From NCBI GenBank assembly GCA_018434245.1, contig JAHDPQ010000052.1, positions 1 to 50,019 of the forward strand: a stretch of DNA of 50,019 nt, written 5' to 3'. Shown piece after piece: positions 34,131 through 41,629 of the stretch. The DNA is from Oscillospiraceae bacterium (GTDB taxonomy: Bacteria > Bacillota > Clostridia > Oscillospirales > Ruminococcaceae). Positions within the stretch are counted from its first letter, which is position 1. Every line of letters starts with the position of its first letter. A model generated the notes under the pieces. It saw only the letters and a list, made by a program, of their open reading frames with translations, made no database searches and was not told where the DNA came from. Position numbers and translations under genes: made by a program.

Positions 34131-34217
34131 TCACCCGCACCAATAATGTGTCCGGGAGTAGAGCATTCGTCTGCAGCAAAAGGTATGTTGTAAGTTTTTG
34201 AGCAAAAACCGCTTCAT
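34131..34217 (-). CDS. Candidate Cys-rich leader peptide of the metF operon
   Basis: 28 codons starting ATG at 34217, with GCAGGA 7 bases upstream and TGA at 34131. The peptide begins MKRFLLKN, has adjacent Cys codons 14-15 (HTFCCRRM), a Met at 18, a further Cys at 27 and ends YWCG. Codons 20-24 contain the segment 34148-34158 that is perfectly complementary to the 5' arm of the leader terminator. A ribosome waiting at the two Cys codons would leave that segment free to pair and stop the terminator forming; a ribosome reaching the stop codon would cover it. This mimics amino-acid-operon attenuation. I infer function from layout only. Confidence 0.6.
   Translation of the reverse strand: MKRFLLKNLQHTFCCRRMLYSRTHYWCG
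34148..34158 (-). promoter_or_regulatory. Antiterminator segment of the metF leader
   Basis: CTCCCGGACAC on the minus strand is an exact 11-base complement of the 5' arm GTGTCCGGGAG of the terminator about 90 bases downstream. It lies inside the leader peptide ORF. Confidence 0.75.
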
Positions 34218-34261
34218 CAGTATTTCCTGCTTTATAAACCTTTTTTATGGATATTAGGTAA

Positions 34262-34294
34262 ATTATACCTGTTAACCCTGTCAGTGTCAACAGG
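34262..34294 (-). promoter_or_regulatory. Consensus promoter of the metF operon with overlapping inverted repeat
   Basis: TTGACA (34285-34290), 17 bases, TATAAT (34262-34267): both hexamers are perfect. The inverted repeat CCTGTTGAC/GTTAACAGG (one mismatch, 34268-34294) covers the -35 and spacer, a likely repressor site. It starts just 24 bases beyond the speD stop. Confidence 0.9.
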
Positions 34295-34314
34295 GTGCGG
34301 GGCTGGCACCCCGG

Positions 34315-35079
34315 TTAAAAGACGTTCCGGCCCGAAAAAATTTCGATCATTTCCCGGCGCAGGTTATCGTGAATTTCCAGCCGCATCTTGGGGGGCAGCT
34401 CATACACATCGGTGTTGAACAGGTAGTTTTGCAGGTCAATCTCCTTGATCAGCATCTTGGTGTGAAAGAGATTGGCCTGATAGACGTTGATGTCCACCGC
34501 ATCGTATTTGCGCAGGGTGGCTTTGTCGATATAGTTCTGAATAGAGGTGATCTTGTGGTCGTAAAATAGCTTGCGCCCTTCTACATCTCTGGTAAAGCCC
34601 CGCACCCGGTAATCCATAGTGATGATGTCAGAATCAAAACTGCCGATGAGGTAATCCAGTGTGGAAAGGGGAGTGATCTCCCCACAGGTGGCGACATCAA
34701 TATCCACCCGAAAGGTGGCGATGCTGTTTTCTGGATGGTATTCCGGGTAGGTGTGAACGGTGACATGGCTTTTGTCCAGGTGCCCCAGAATGGTTTCCGA
34801 GCGGGGGGTGGGAAACATAGGCCCCTCGGCAATGAGGATGGTGACACTGGCTCCCTGAGGCTCGTAATCCTGCCGGGCAATGTTGAGCACCTTGGCCCCG
34901 ATCATATCCGTCACATGGGTGAGGATGCCGGTCAGCCGCTCGGAGTTGTACTGCTCGTCAATATAGGCGATATAGTCCAGTTGCTCCCGGGCCGTTTTGG
35001 CGTAGCACACATCGTAAATATTAAAACTCAGTGACTTAGTCAAGTTGTTAAATCCGTAAAGTTTGGTTTTTTCAGACAT
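34315..35079 (-). CDS. speD: S-adenosylmethionine decarboxylase proenzyme
   Basis: 254 residues, the enterobacterial (class 1A) type: [22 protein letters not shown] at the N-terminus region, [19 protein letters not shown], and the self-cleavage site [11 protein letters not shown], whose Ser becomes the pyruvoyl group. It makes the aminopropyl donor for spermidine. I use ATG 35079 (another ATG precedes it at 35082); GGCAGGGTGG lies upstream. No spermidine synthase is adjacent. The gene has its own promoter and a long structured leader. Confidence 0.95.
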   Translation of the reverse strand: MSEKTKLYGFNNLTKSLSFNIYDVCYAKTAREQLDYIAYIDEQYNSERLTGILTHVTDMIGAKVLNIARQDYEPQGASVTILIAEGPMFPTPRSETILGHLDKSHVTVHTYPEYHPENSIATFRVDIDVATCGEITPLSTLDYLIGSFDSDIITMDYRVRGFTRDVEGRKLFYDHKITSIQNYIDKATLRKYDAVDINVYQANLFHTKMLIKEIDLQNYLFNTDVYELPPKMRLEIHDNLRREMIEIFSGRNVF

Positions 35080-35146
35080 CATCCACCCTGCCTTTCCAGC
35101 AAAGATATAAGTCCCGTTCGCCGGCACCCGAGGGGCGGGCAGCGCG

Positions 35147-35200
35147 GAAAAAATAAAAACACAAGGAACAATGCAGCGTAACTGCACCATTACTTGTGTT
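35147..35200 (-). terminator. Terminator within the speD leader
   Basis: On the minus strand AACACAAG (35193-35200 side) and CTTGTGTT (35158-35165 side) close a long, partly paired stem around GTGCAGTTACGCTGCA, followed by a T-rich tract. It ends 68 bases before speD and more than 300 bases after the promoter, so it likely serves as a regulated attenuator of speD. Confidence 0.75.
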
Positions 35201-35250
35201 TACTGACTTTGTTTTATTGCGAAAGCGGACAAAGGAAATACCGCTTTGTT

Positions 35251-35298
35251 TTATTCAAAATGCAGACACGGGATCTCAGAGTCTATCCAAGCAAACAT
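35251..35298 (-). CDS. Possible short upstream ORF in the speD leader
   Basis: 15 codons, MFAWIDSEIPCLHFE, preceded by GAGAGTGAAA. It ends 50 bases before the leader terminator stem. Short upstream peptides control SAM decarboxylase in eukaryotes, and a leader peptide controls ornithine decarboxylase in enterobacteria, but no sequence similarity is claimed. It could be chance. Confidence 0.25.
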   Translation of the reverse strand: MFAWIDSEIPCLHFE

Positions 35299-35542
35299 TT
35301 TCACTCTCAGCACTCTTATTGACCGTTTCACAAGTTTTGGTGTGCCGCGCACACTGGTTATAAGTAACCAACTTATAAAATTCGAGCTTTTAACTCAATC
35401 AATAAGGCAACCAATTGCCAATCGGCATTTGACCCGGCTGTCCGCATGGCCTTGACTTTCCCCCAACGAAACCTTGGAGAAAGTGGTCAAAAAAATATTT
35501 GCATGGAAAGCTGTTTGTCCCCGTTTTCCATACTGTCAAGAA

Positions 35543-35571
35543 AGTATAGCATACCGCCTAAGCAAAGTCAA
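35543..35571 (-). promoter_or_regulatory. Promoter of the speD leader
   Basis: TTGACT (35566-35571), 17 bases, TATACT (35543-35548) on the minus strand. This gives a leader of about 457 nt. Within it I see stems TATAAGT/ACTTATA and GTGTGC/GCACAC (about 35343-35378) and AAAGCGG/CCGCTTT (about 35222-35247), but no riboswitch class I know. Confidence 0.75.
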
Positions 35572-35624
35572 TCCATGGCAAGACCTTTTTTATTAGGAAT
35601 ATGTTGGCAAACTGTTAGGCCAGG

Positions 35625-35653
35625 TGGAAAGATGCCCTAACTTGTGGTATGAT
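35625..35653 (+). promoter_or_regulatory. Possible promoter of the chromate transporter genes
   Basis: TGGAAA (35625-35630), 17 bases, TATGAT (35648-35653). The leader of about 150 bases to the first gene contains nothing I recognise. Confidence 0.45.
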
Positions 35654-35813
35654 AACCAAAAAGGCGGTTGTCAGATCGCGCAGTCGGGCGGGAAAAGTGA
35701 GCGGACAGCACGCTTTTTTTCTGCTGTATTACATCAAAATGGGGTAGCCCATTCCGGTCCCTTGTTGGGGAGCAATGTGCAGGAGGTCAACTACCCGGAA
35801 GTGGAGGAAATTG

Positions 35814-36368
35814 GTGAATTCTTTGTGGGAACTGTACGTCTCTTTTTTTAAGATTGGGGCGGTCACCTTTGGGGGCGGATACGCCATGCTGCCCATCATT
35901 CAAAAGGAGATTATCGAAAAGAAGGGCTGGGTTAGCAACGAGGATGTGGTGGACTACTACGCAGTGGGCCAATGCCTGCCGGGGGTCATCGCCGTCAATA
36001 CCGCGTTGTTTATCGGCAACAAAATCAAGGGGAAGCAGGGCGGTATCGCCGCCGCTCTGGGAGTGGCCACCCCCTCTATCCTTATCATTACAGTGATTGC
36101 CGCGTTTATCCAAAACTTTTTGGAGTATCCCATGGTGCAGTACGCTTTTTATGGCATTCGAGTGGTGGTCTGCGCCCTGATCACTCAGGCCCTTCTCAAA
36201 CTTTGGAAAACCGCTATCAAGGATATCTTTGGCATTACGGTCTACCTTGCGGTTCTGGTTTTGGCTTTGTTTGTCAAAGTACCTACCGTCCTGCTGGTGA
36301 TTCTGGCGCTGGCGGCAGGTCTTGTGGCCCACAGCCTTCAGGGGAAAAAGGAGGGGGCGAACCAGTGA
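35814..36368 (+). CDS. Chromate transporter family protein, N-terminal-type half
   Basis: 184 residues, about six hydrophobic segments. FFKIGAVTFGGGYAMLPIIQKEIIEKKGW is the CHR family signature, and QCLPGVIAVNTALFIGNKI the second. It is one half of a split ChrA-like anion transporter. I choose GTG 35814, which has GGAGG 6 bases upstream, over an ATG at 35775. The stop overlaps the second half gene by 4 bases, so the two polypeptides probably form a heterodimer. Substrate in an anaerobe is unknown (chromate or sulfate-like oxyanion). Confidence 0.9.
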   Translation: MNSLWELYVSFFKIGAVTFGGGYAMLPIIQKEIIEKKGWVSNEDVVDYYAVGQCLPGVIAVNTALFIGNKIKGKQGGIAAALGVATPSILIITVIAAFIQNFLEYPMVQYAFYGIRVVVCALITQALLKLWKTAIKDIFGITVYLAVLVLALFVKVPTVLLVILALAAGLVAHSLQGKKEGANQ

Positions 36369-36931
36369 TTTATCTGCTGCTTTTTCTGGAGTTTTTTAAA
36401 ATCGGTCTCTTTGCCATTGGGGGAGGCTTGGCCGCCCTGCCCTTCCTTTATGAGCTGGCCCCCAAGTACGACTGGTTTACCGAGGCGGACATCACCAACA
36501 TGATCGCCATCTCCGAGTCTACCCCCGGGCCCATTGCCGTCAACACGGCCACCTATGTGGGGTATCATACGGCAGGTTTTTGGGGAGGGATCATTGCCAC
36601 GCTGGGCAACATTATGCCGGCGATTATTATTGTGCTCATGGTGGCAAAATATCTGGAAAAATTTAAAAACAACTCTCTGGTTCAGGCAGGCTTTTACGGC
36701 ATTCGCCCCGCGGTAGCTGCTCTGATTACCGTCGCCCTGTTTGCGGTGGTGAAGGTGTCCATCCTCCATGGGGATGTTTTTGCAGCAACGGGGAACTGGC
36801 GCTCTTTGGTGGACTGGCGGGCAACCGCTCTGTTTGCCGTCTCTCTGGCCCTGATTTTGAAGGGGAAGAAGCACCCGGTGCTCTACATTGCCGCCGGAGC
36901 TTTGGCAGGGATTTTGATTGCGCCCCGGTAA
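36365..36931 (+). CDS. Chromate transporter family protein, C-terminal-type half
   Basis: 188 residues, the second half-size CHR protein: FFKIGLFAIGGGLAALPFLYELAPKYDW and ESTPGPIAVNTATYVGY repeat the same two motifs. GTG start (36365) overlaps the first half gene (GTGA), with AAGGAGG 11 bases upstream. It pairs with the preceding gene product. Confidence 0.9.
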   Translation: MIYLLLFLEFFKIGLFAIGGGLAALPFLYELAPKYDWFTEADITNMIAISESTPGPIAVNTATYVGYHTAGFWGGIIATLGNIMPAIIIVLMVAKYLEKFKNNSLVQAGFYGIRPAVAALITVALFAVVKVSILHGDVFAATGNWRSLVDWRATALFAVSLALILKGKKHPVLYIAAGALAGILIAPR

Positions 36932-36941
36932 CGGGTCCTGC

Positions 36942-36970
36942 TTGTGAAACCCTAGGATTTCTGATACAAT
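36942..36970 (+). promoter_or_regulatory. Promoter of proBA
   Basis: TTGTGA (36942-36947), 17 bases, TACAAT (36965-36970), 56 bases before proB. Confidence 0.7.
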
Positions 36971-37025
36971 ATTAAGAGCAAAAATTCCGGCCAGAACACC
37001 GGGCCGGGCATGGGAGTGAGCGGTA

Positions 37026-37823
37026 ATGGAAACCTTTCGGGACGCCCGCCGCATTGTGGTTAAGGTGGGCACCTCCACCCTGACATACGACACGGGCCTC
37101 ATCAACATACGCAGGCTGGAGCAGCTGGTGGAGGTTCTTTCCGACCTGAAGAACTCCGGCAAGGAAATTGTACTGGTCACCTCGGGAGCCATTGGGGTAG
37201 GCAAGGGCAAGCTCCGGCTCAGGGAACGGCCGTCCACCATTCCCGAGCGGCAGGCCACCGCCGCCGTGGGCCAGTGTGAGCTGATGTACCTTTATGATCA
37301 GAGCTTTACTCATTATAATCATATAGTGGGGCAGATGCTCCTCACCCGGGATGTGACGGAAAATCCCATCCTGCGGCGCAACGCCGTCAACACCTTTGAG
37401 CAGCTCTTTGAAATGGGAGTGATTCCCATTGTCAACGAAAACGACTCAGTGGCCACCGACGAGCTGGAAGGGGAAAACTTTGGGGATAATGACACCCTTT
37501 CCGCTGTGGTTGCCACCTTGGTGCAGGCCGATGCTCTGGTGCTCCTCTCGGACATTGACGGGCTCTATACCTCCGATCCCCGCAAGGATCCGCAGGCCCG
37601 CTTGATTCCGGTGGTGGAAGCCATCGACGATTACGTTCACTCCATCGCTTCGGGGGTGGGGTCTAACCGGGGTACCGGTGGCATGGTCACCAAAATCCAC
37701 GCCGCCCAGATTGCAACCGCTGCCGGAATCGATATGGCTATCATCAACGGCGAAAAGCCGGAGCTTCTCTACGATCTGTTTGGAGGAGTCTCGGTGGGCA
37801 CGGTGTTCAAAGCTCAGGCATAA
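37026..37823 (+). CDS. proB: Glutamate 5-kinase (without PUA domain)
   Basis: 265 residues, amino acid kinase fold: KVGTSTLTYDTGLINI, LVTSGAIGVGKGKL, VNENDSVATDELEGENFGDNDTLSA and GTGGMVTKIHAAQIA. It phosphorylates glutamate in proline synthesis. The C-terminal PUA domain of E. coli ProB (total about 367) is absent, as in many Firmicutes; feedback control by proline resides mainly in the kinase domain. It is followed by proA after a 126-base gap. Confidence 0.95.
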   Translation: METFRDARRIVVKVGTSTLTYDTGLINIRRLEQLVEVLSDLKNSGKEIVLVTSGAIGVGKGKLRLRERPSTIPERQATAAVGQCELMYLYDQSFTHYNHIVGQMLLTRDVTENPILRRNAVNTFEQLFEMGVIPIVNENDSVATDELEGENFGDNDTLSAVVATLVQADALVLLSDIDGLYTSDPRKDPQARLIPVVEAIDDYVHSIASGVGSNRGTGGMVTKIHAAQIATAAGIDMAIINGEKPELLYDLFGGVSVGTVFKAQA

Positions 37824-37949
37824 GATAACAGTCATGAGGCAAAGGAAGACCGGGTGTTTTGGCCCGGACTTCCGGCCTTAAAGAATGAAGGGGAGCCCAA
37901 AGGCAAAGACTACTGGCAAAAGGCTTCCCAGTCAGAAAGGAATGGGCTG

Positions 37950-39194
37950 ATGGATGTGTTAACGGCGCTGGGTATGCGGGCCAAACAGGCAGGAGCGGTA
38001 CTTTCCCAGCTTTCGTCGGCGGAAAAGGATGCCGCCCTGCTGGCCATTGCCGATGCTCTGGAAGCAAACGCCTCCCAAATTCTTTCCGCCAACCAGAAGG
38101 ATTTGGCCGCCGCCGAAGAAAGCGGCATGACCAAAGCCATGCAGGACCGTCTGCGGCTGAGCGGGGAGCGAATTGGCGGCATAGCCGCCGCTGTCCGGGA
38201 GCTGGTTGCCCTGCCCGACCCGGTGGGCCTGGTGCGGGAGGGCAGTCGCCGGCCCAACGGCCTTTCCATCACCAAGGTCACGGTGCCTTTGGGGGTGGCA
38301 GGGATTATTTTTGAATCCCGCCCCAACGTGACGGTGGACTGCGCCGCCCTCTGCCTCAAAAGCGGCAATGCCTGCATTCTGCGGGGCGGAAAAGAGGCCA
38401 TCCACTCCAACCTTGCATTGACTCAGGTGATGCAGGCGGCTCTCAAAGAGACTGCCGTTCCCGCCGACTCGGTGCTGCTGATTGAGGACACTGCCCGGGA
38501 AACCGCTACGGCTTTGATGAAGCTCAACCAATATGTGGATGTGCTCATCCCCCGGGGAGGGGCAGGCCTCATTCAGGCTGTGGTGCAAAACGCCACCGTC
38601 CCGGTGATCGAAACCGGGGTAGGCAACTGCCACGCCTTTGTGGACGAGAGCGCCGATTTGGAGATGGCGGTGCGAATTGTGGAAAACGGAAAGACCCAGC
38701 GGCCCAGCGTCTGCAACGCCCTGGAAACGCTGCTGGTCCATCAGAACATTGCGGGGGAGTTTTTGCCTCTGGTCAAGGCACGGCTGGATCAATACAGCGT
38801 GGAGCTGCGGGGCTGTGAAAAGACCCGGGAGATTCTGGGCGGCGTGACTACCGCCACCGAGGAGGACTACGCCACCGAGTTTCTGGACTACATTCTCGCG
38901 GTGAAGGTGGTAGCCGATTTAGACCAAGCTGTTGCCCATATCGCCCGTTATTCCTCCCACCACTCGGAGGTTATTGTCACCAAGGATTTGGACAGCAGCC
39001 GGAAGTTTACCTCCATGGTGGACAGCGCGGCGGTATACGTCAATGCCTCCACCCGCTTTACCGATGGCGGAGAGTTTGGTCTGGGGGCGGAGATCGGCAT
39101 TTCCACCCAAAAGCTTCATGCCCGGGGCCCCATGGGCCTGGGGGAGCTGGTCAGTTATAAGTATATCATCGGCGGTAACGGTCAAATCCGCTGA
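37950..39194 (+). CDS. proA: Gamma-glutamyl phosphate reductase
   Basis: 414 residues, aldehyde-dehydrogenase fold. The catalytic Cys lies in KTQRPSVCNALETLL near residue 250, with GVGNCHAFVDESAD just before and a HARGPMGLGELVSYKY C-terminus. It reduces glutamyl-5-phosphate to the semialdehyde. The ATG at 37950 (MDVLTALGMRAKQAG) follows AAAGGAA and matches the family start; an in-frame upstream ATG at 37854 would add 32 unrelated residues. Confidence 0.96.
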   Translation: MDVLTALGMRAKQAGAVLSQLSSAEKDAALLAIADALEANASQILSANQKDLAAAEESGMTKAMQDRLRLSGERIGGIAAAVRELVALPDPVGLVREGSRRPNGLSITKVTVPLGVAGIIFESRPNVTVDCAALCLKSGNACILRGGKEAIHSNLALTQVMQAALKETAVPADSVLLIEDTARETATALMKLNQYVDVLIPRGGAGLIQAVVQNATVPVIETGVGNCHAFVDESADLEMAVRIVENGKTQRPSVCNALETLLVHQNIAGEFLPLVKARLDQYSVELRGCEKTREILGGVTTATEEDYATEFLDYILAVKVVADLDQAVAHIARYSSHHSEVIVTKDLDSSRKFTSMVDSAAVYVNASTRFTDGGEFGLGAEIGISTQKLHARGPMGLGELVSYKYIIGGNGQIR

Positions 39195-39231
39195 TGGAAT
39201 CCATCCTGTAAGCAGAGAACGGAGAATTTAC

Positions 39232-39930
39232 ATGCCTGCTGCAAGACCTAAAAGACGCAGATACGCAGCCCCCATAGGCGGACTATTCCTTCTGCTGGCG
39301 TTTATCGGGCTGGCTGTCGTGGTGGTAGCCAGCATCTTCCTCACCGGGCGGGTGCTGGACAATTCCCGGGAAAAAGATAAACTGGAGGACGTTGTCCGTC
39401 CCCTGGTGATGTTTGATACGGTGCCTTTTGAACGGGCTACCGACATCGATAAAACACAAATGCTCTACATCTGCATGTGGCATGCCCTGCTGGACGCCAA
39501 GGGGCAGGTTTATGGCATTGATGAAAATCAGGAAATGCTGGTGCCCGCTTCGGATTTGGATGTGGCAGCCGCCAAGCTCTTTGGTTCCGAGGTGACCCTG
39601 GAGCACAAAACCATCGGCGAATACGAAAATACCTACTTCTACGATGGGGAACGGCAAACCTACAGTGTACCCATCACCATTCAGCTTTATGTCTACTCTC
39701 CCCGGGTGGAGAGCATCGAAAAAAACGGTGAGCTCTATCACGTCCGGGTGGGGTATATTCCTCCCACCGGCGCCTATACCGCCAATTTACGGGGAGACCG
39801 GGAAAACCCTCAGCCGGATAAATACATGGTGTATGTCATGAAGAAGGCAGGGGACTCCTATCAGGTGGTAGCGGTGCGGGACGACGCCAGCGGAGAAGGC
39901 CAGACCCACGCAGTTTTGCCCAATCCATAA
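39232..39930 (+). CDS. Membrane-anchored protein of unknown function
   Basis: 232 residues. A very basic N-terminus (PAARPKRRRYA), one membrane helix (about 16-40, GGLFLLLAFIGLAVVVVASIF) and an extracellular soluble domain of about 190 residues rich in Tyr, Val and Asp, including GEYENTYFYDGERQTYSVPITIQLYV-like beta strands. I do not recognise the domain. It starts 37 bases after proA with GGAG before the ATG and shares the proBA transcript up to the strong terminator. The topology suggests a cell-envelope role, not a proline enzyme. Confidence 0.8.
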   Translation: MPAARPKRRRYAAPIGGLFLLLAFIGLAVVVVASIFLTGRVLDNSREKDKLEDVVRPLVMFDTVPFERATDIDKTQMLYICMWHALLDAKGQVYGIDENQEMLVPASDLDVAAAKLFGSEVTLEHKTIGEYENTYFYDGERQTYSVPITIQLYVYSPRVESIEKNGELYHVRVGYIPPTGAYTANLRGDRENPQPDKYMVYVMKKAGDSYQVVAVRDDASGEGQTHAVLPNP

Positions 39931-39947
39931 CATCCATTGCATTGAGT

Positions 39948-40000
39948 CCGCCCCCGGAAAGCAACTTTCTGAATCGTTGCTTTCCGGGGGCGGTTTTTTT
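39948..40000 (+). terminator. Terminator of the proBA transcript
   Basis: CCGCCCCCGGAAAGCAAC and GTTGCTTTCCGGGGGCGG form a perfect 18-bp stem around a 10-base loop, followed by seven Ts. Confidence 0.97.
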
Positions 40001-40289
40001 GCCCGGAAATTCGTTCCCTGCTTTATTTATGAAAAGAATGCGAGAAAGGGACATAACCCTTGCCAAAATGTGGCTGACGATTTCTTTTTAAAAAGCAAGG
40101 CGGTCCCACTGTTATGGGATCGCCATAACAGTTCCAAGCAAGGGGGAAGCCCAGCATGTAAGGGGGTTGCTTTCATATTTTCAGGGAAGACGTTGATTTC
40201 GCCTTATTTTTTACCTTGGTGATATCGCTGAAAGAAATTGCTTAAATTCGTACGATTGACTAAAAATAGATATTTTATAATAGCTACCA
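40001..40289. other. Non-coding gap with one palindrome
   Basis: No gene is supported in these 289 bases. ACTGTTATGG (40108-40117) and CCATAACAGT (40123-40132) form a perfect 10-bp hairpin around GATCG; there is no T-run after it. The AT content rises toward the next promoter. Confidence 0.6.
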
Positions 40290-40317
40290 TTGATTTTTTT
40301 AGGATGAATAGTATAAT
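40290..40317 (+). promoter_or_regulatory. Probable promoter of the sugar-uptake operon
   Basis: TTGATT (40290-40295), 16 bases, perfect TATAAT (40312-40317), 60 bases before the binding-protein gene. A second T/A-rich candidate lies 40 bases upstream (TTGACT at 40256). No regulator gene is within the window. Confidence 0.65.
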
Positions 40318-40376
40318 AGACCTAACGGACAGGATAATGGATCCAAAATCCGATTATTGAACTGGAGGGGCCAACG

Positions 40377-41516
40377 ATGAAAAAGATATGCATCATTCTT
40401 CTATCAGCAGCGCTTTTAATCACGATGTTTACAGCATGCTCCACTCCACCGGCATCCGGAAAGGCATCTCAGGACTCCAAGCCGCCCGCTCAAAGCAGCG
40501 CAGCGCCTTCAGCCCCAAGCAGCGCGGAACCTCATGCATCCTCTTCCCAGGCGTCCCCCTCGCAGGGTGCCGACATTGAACTGCCTACCACCGGAATTGG
40601 CGCAAGCATTTCAACAAACCTGAAAGCCAATGAAAAATATACCATTGCCTGCATTGTCAAAAACTCCACCAACCCCTACATGGTCGGCTGTTTAAACGGT
40701 GTTCAAAAGGCCGCTGAGGATATGGGGTTTGAGGCAGTCCTGATGGCTCCTTCTACCAACGATTCAGTGGAGGAGCAAGTCAAGATTATGGAAGACCTGA
40801 TCCAAAAAGGCGTGGACGGCTTTGTACTGGTTCCCGTTGACACCAACGGCATTATGCCCGGCGTTCGAAAGGCGATGGAACAAAATATTCCCATTGCAAC
40901 CATTGGAACCCCTGCCGCCGTGGATACCTTCCTGCGCACCGGCGTTGATTACACGGAAACCGGCCGCCTGGTTGGAAAAGCGGTTGCCGAAAAAATTGGC
41001 GGAAAAGGTGAGGTCATTATTCTGGAGGGCCCTCCCGGTGCCCAAAATGCCCAAGAGCGCCTGGCCGGTATCAAGGAAAGCTTTGAAGAGTTTCCCGATA
41101 TCAAAATTGTCGCGTCTCAAACTGCAAACTTTAAGCGCACCGAAGGCATGCAGGTAACTGAAAACCTGCTGCAAAAACACAAGAGCGTCAGCGCTATTAT
41201 CGGCTGCAACGACGAAATGGCCATTGGCGCCATTCAGGCCATTAAAGCCGCCGGCCTTGAAGGCAAGGTAACGGTAGGTGGGTTTGACGGCAACCAGGAC
41301 GGCAGCAGCGCCATCTATGACGGCAGCTTGTACATCTCCTACAACACCGACCCTTTTGGCTCCTCCTACCTTGCAGCCGTGTACATTGCACAGTTCTTGA
41401 ACGACGGCACCGAGCCGCCCCAGTACTTTATCCCGTTCCCGTCTGAGGTAGACAAGCCGCTGATCACCGCAGAAAATGTGGTGGAGTATATGGCGGATAT
41501 TGCTTGGTGGAACTAG
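40377..41516 (+). CDS. Sugar ABC transporter substrate-binding lipoprotein (ribose-type)
   Basis: 379 residues. Lipoprotein signal with Cys near residue 21 (MFTACSTPP), a Ser/Ala/Pro-rich linker of about 45 residues, then a type 1 periplasmic-binding domain: YTIACIVKNSTNPYMVGCLNGVQKAAEDMG, GVDGFVLVPVDTNGI, and CNDEMAIGAIQAIKAAG. It captures a pentose-like ligand (CUT2 class) for the downstream ATPase and permeases. SD CTGGAGGGG. It starts the operon and is followed by a hairpin that probably raises its mRNA level. Confidence 0.93.
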   Translation: MKKICIILLSAALLITMFTACSTPPASGKASQDSKPPAQSSAAPSAPSSAEPHASSSQASPSQGADIELPTTGIGASISTNLKANEKYTIACIVKNSTNPYMVGCLNGVQKAAEDMGFEAVLMAPSTNDSVEEQVKIMEDLIQKGVDGFVLVPVDTNGIMPGVRKAMEQNIPIATIGTPAAVDTFLRTGVDYTETGRLVGKAVAEKIGGKGEVIILEGPPGAQNAQERLAGIKESFEEFPDIKIVASQTANFKRTEGMQVTENLLQKHKSVSAIIGCNDEMAIGAIQAIKAAGLEGKVTVGGFDGNQDGSSAIYDGSLYISYNTDPFGSSYLAAVYIAQFLNDGTEPPQYFIPFPSEVDKPLITAENVVEYMADIAWWN

Positions 41517-41575
41517 GCACAATAGGTAACTTGTTGATTTGATATCGCGCAAACACGCACAGTAACGGCACAGCC

Positions 41576-41599
41576 GGCGGGACAATGCGTTGTCCCGCC
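41576..41599 (+). repeat. Intercistronic hairpin after the binding-protein gene
   Basis: GGCGGGACAA and TTGTCCCGCC are perfect arms around TGCG, without a T-run. Such stems commonly stabilise binding-protein mRNA in ABC operons. Confidence 0.65.
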
Positions 41600-41629
41600 C
41601 CGCCTGCTGCGCGACGGAAGGGGATTGGG

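Noticed and set aside
34019-34255. SAM (S-box) riboswitch, Met T-box or THF riboswitch in the metF leader
   Set aside because: I looked for the S-box core, the T-box AGGGTGG-N-ACCGCG sequence and the THF aptamer core. None is present.
34015-34290. A 91-codon minus-strand frame upstream of metF
   Set aside because: It begins within the promoter -35 region, so it would not be transcribed in full, and it crosses the attenuator terminator. The 28-codon frame in another phase has the SD.
35246-35455. A 69-codon plus-strand frame in the speD-chr gap
   Set aside because: No ribosome site, no plus-strand promoter before it, and its sequence resembles no family. It lies over the structured speD leader.
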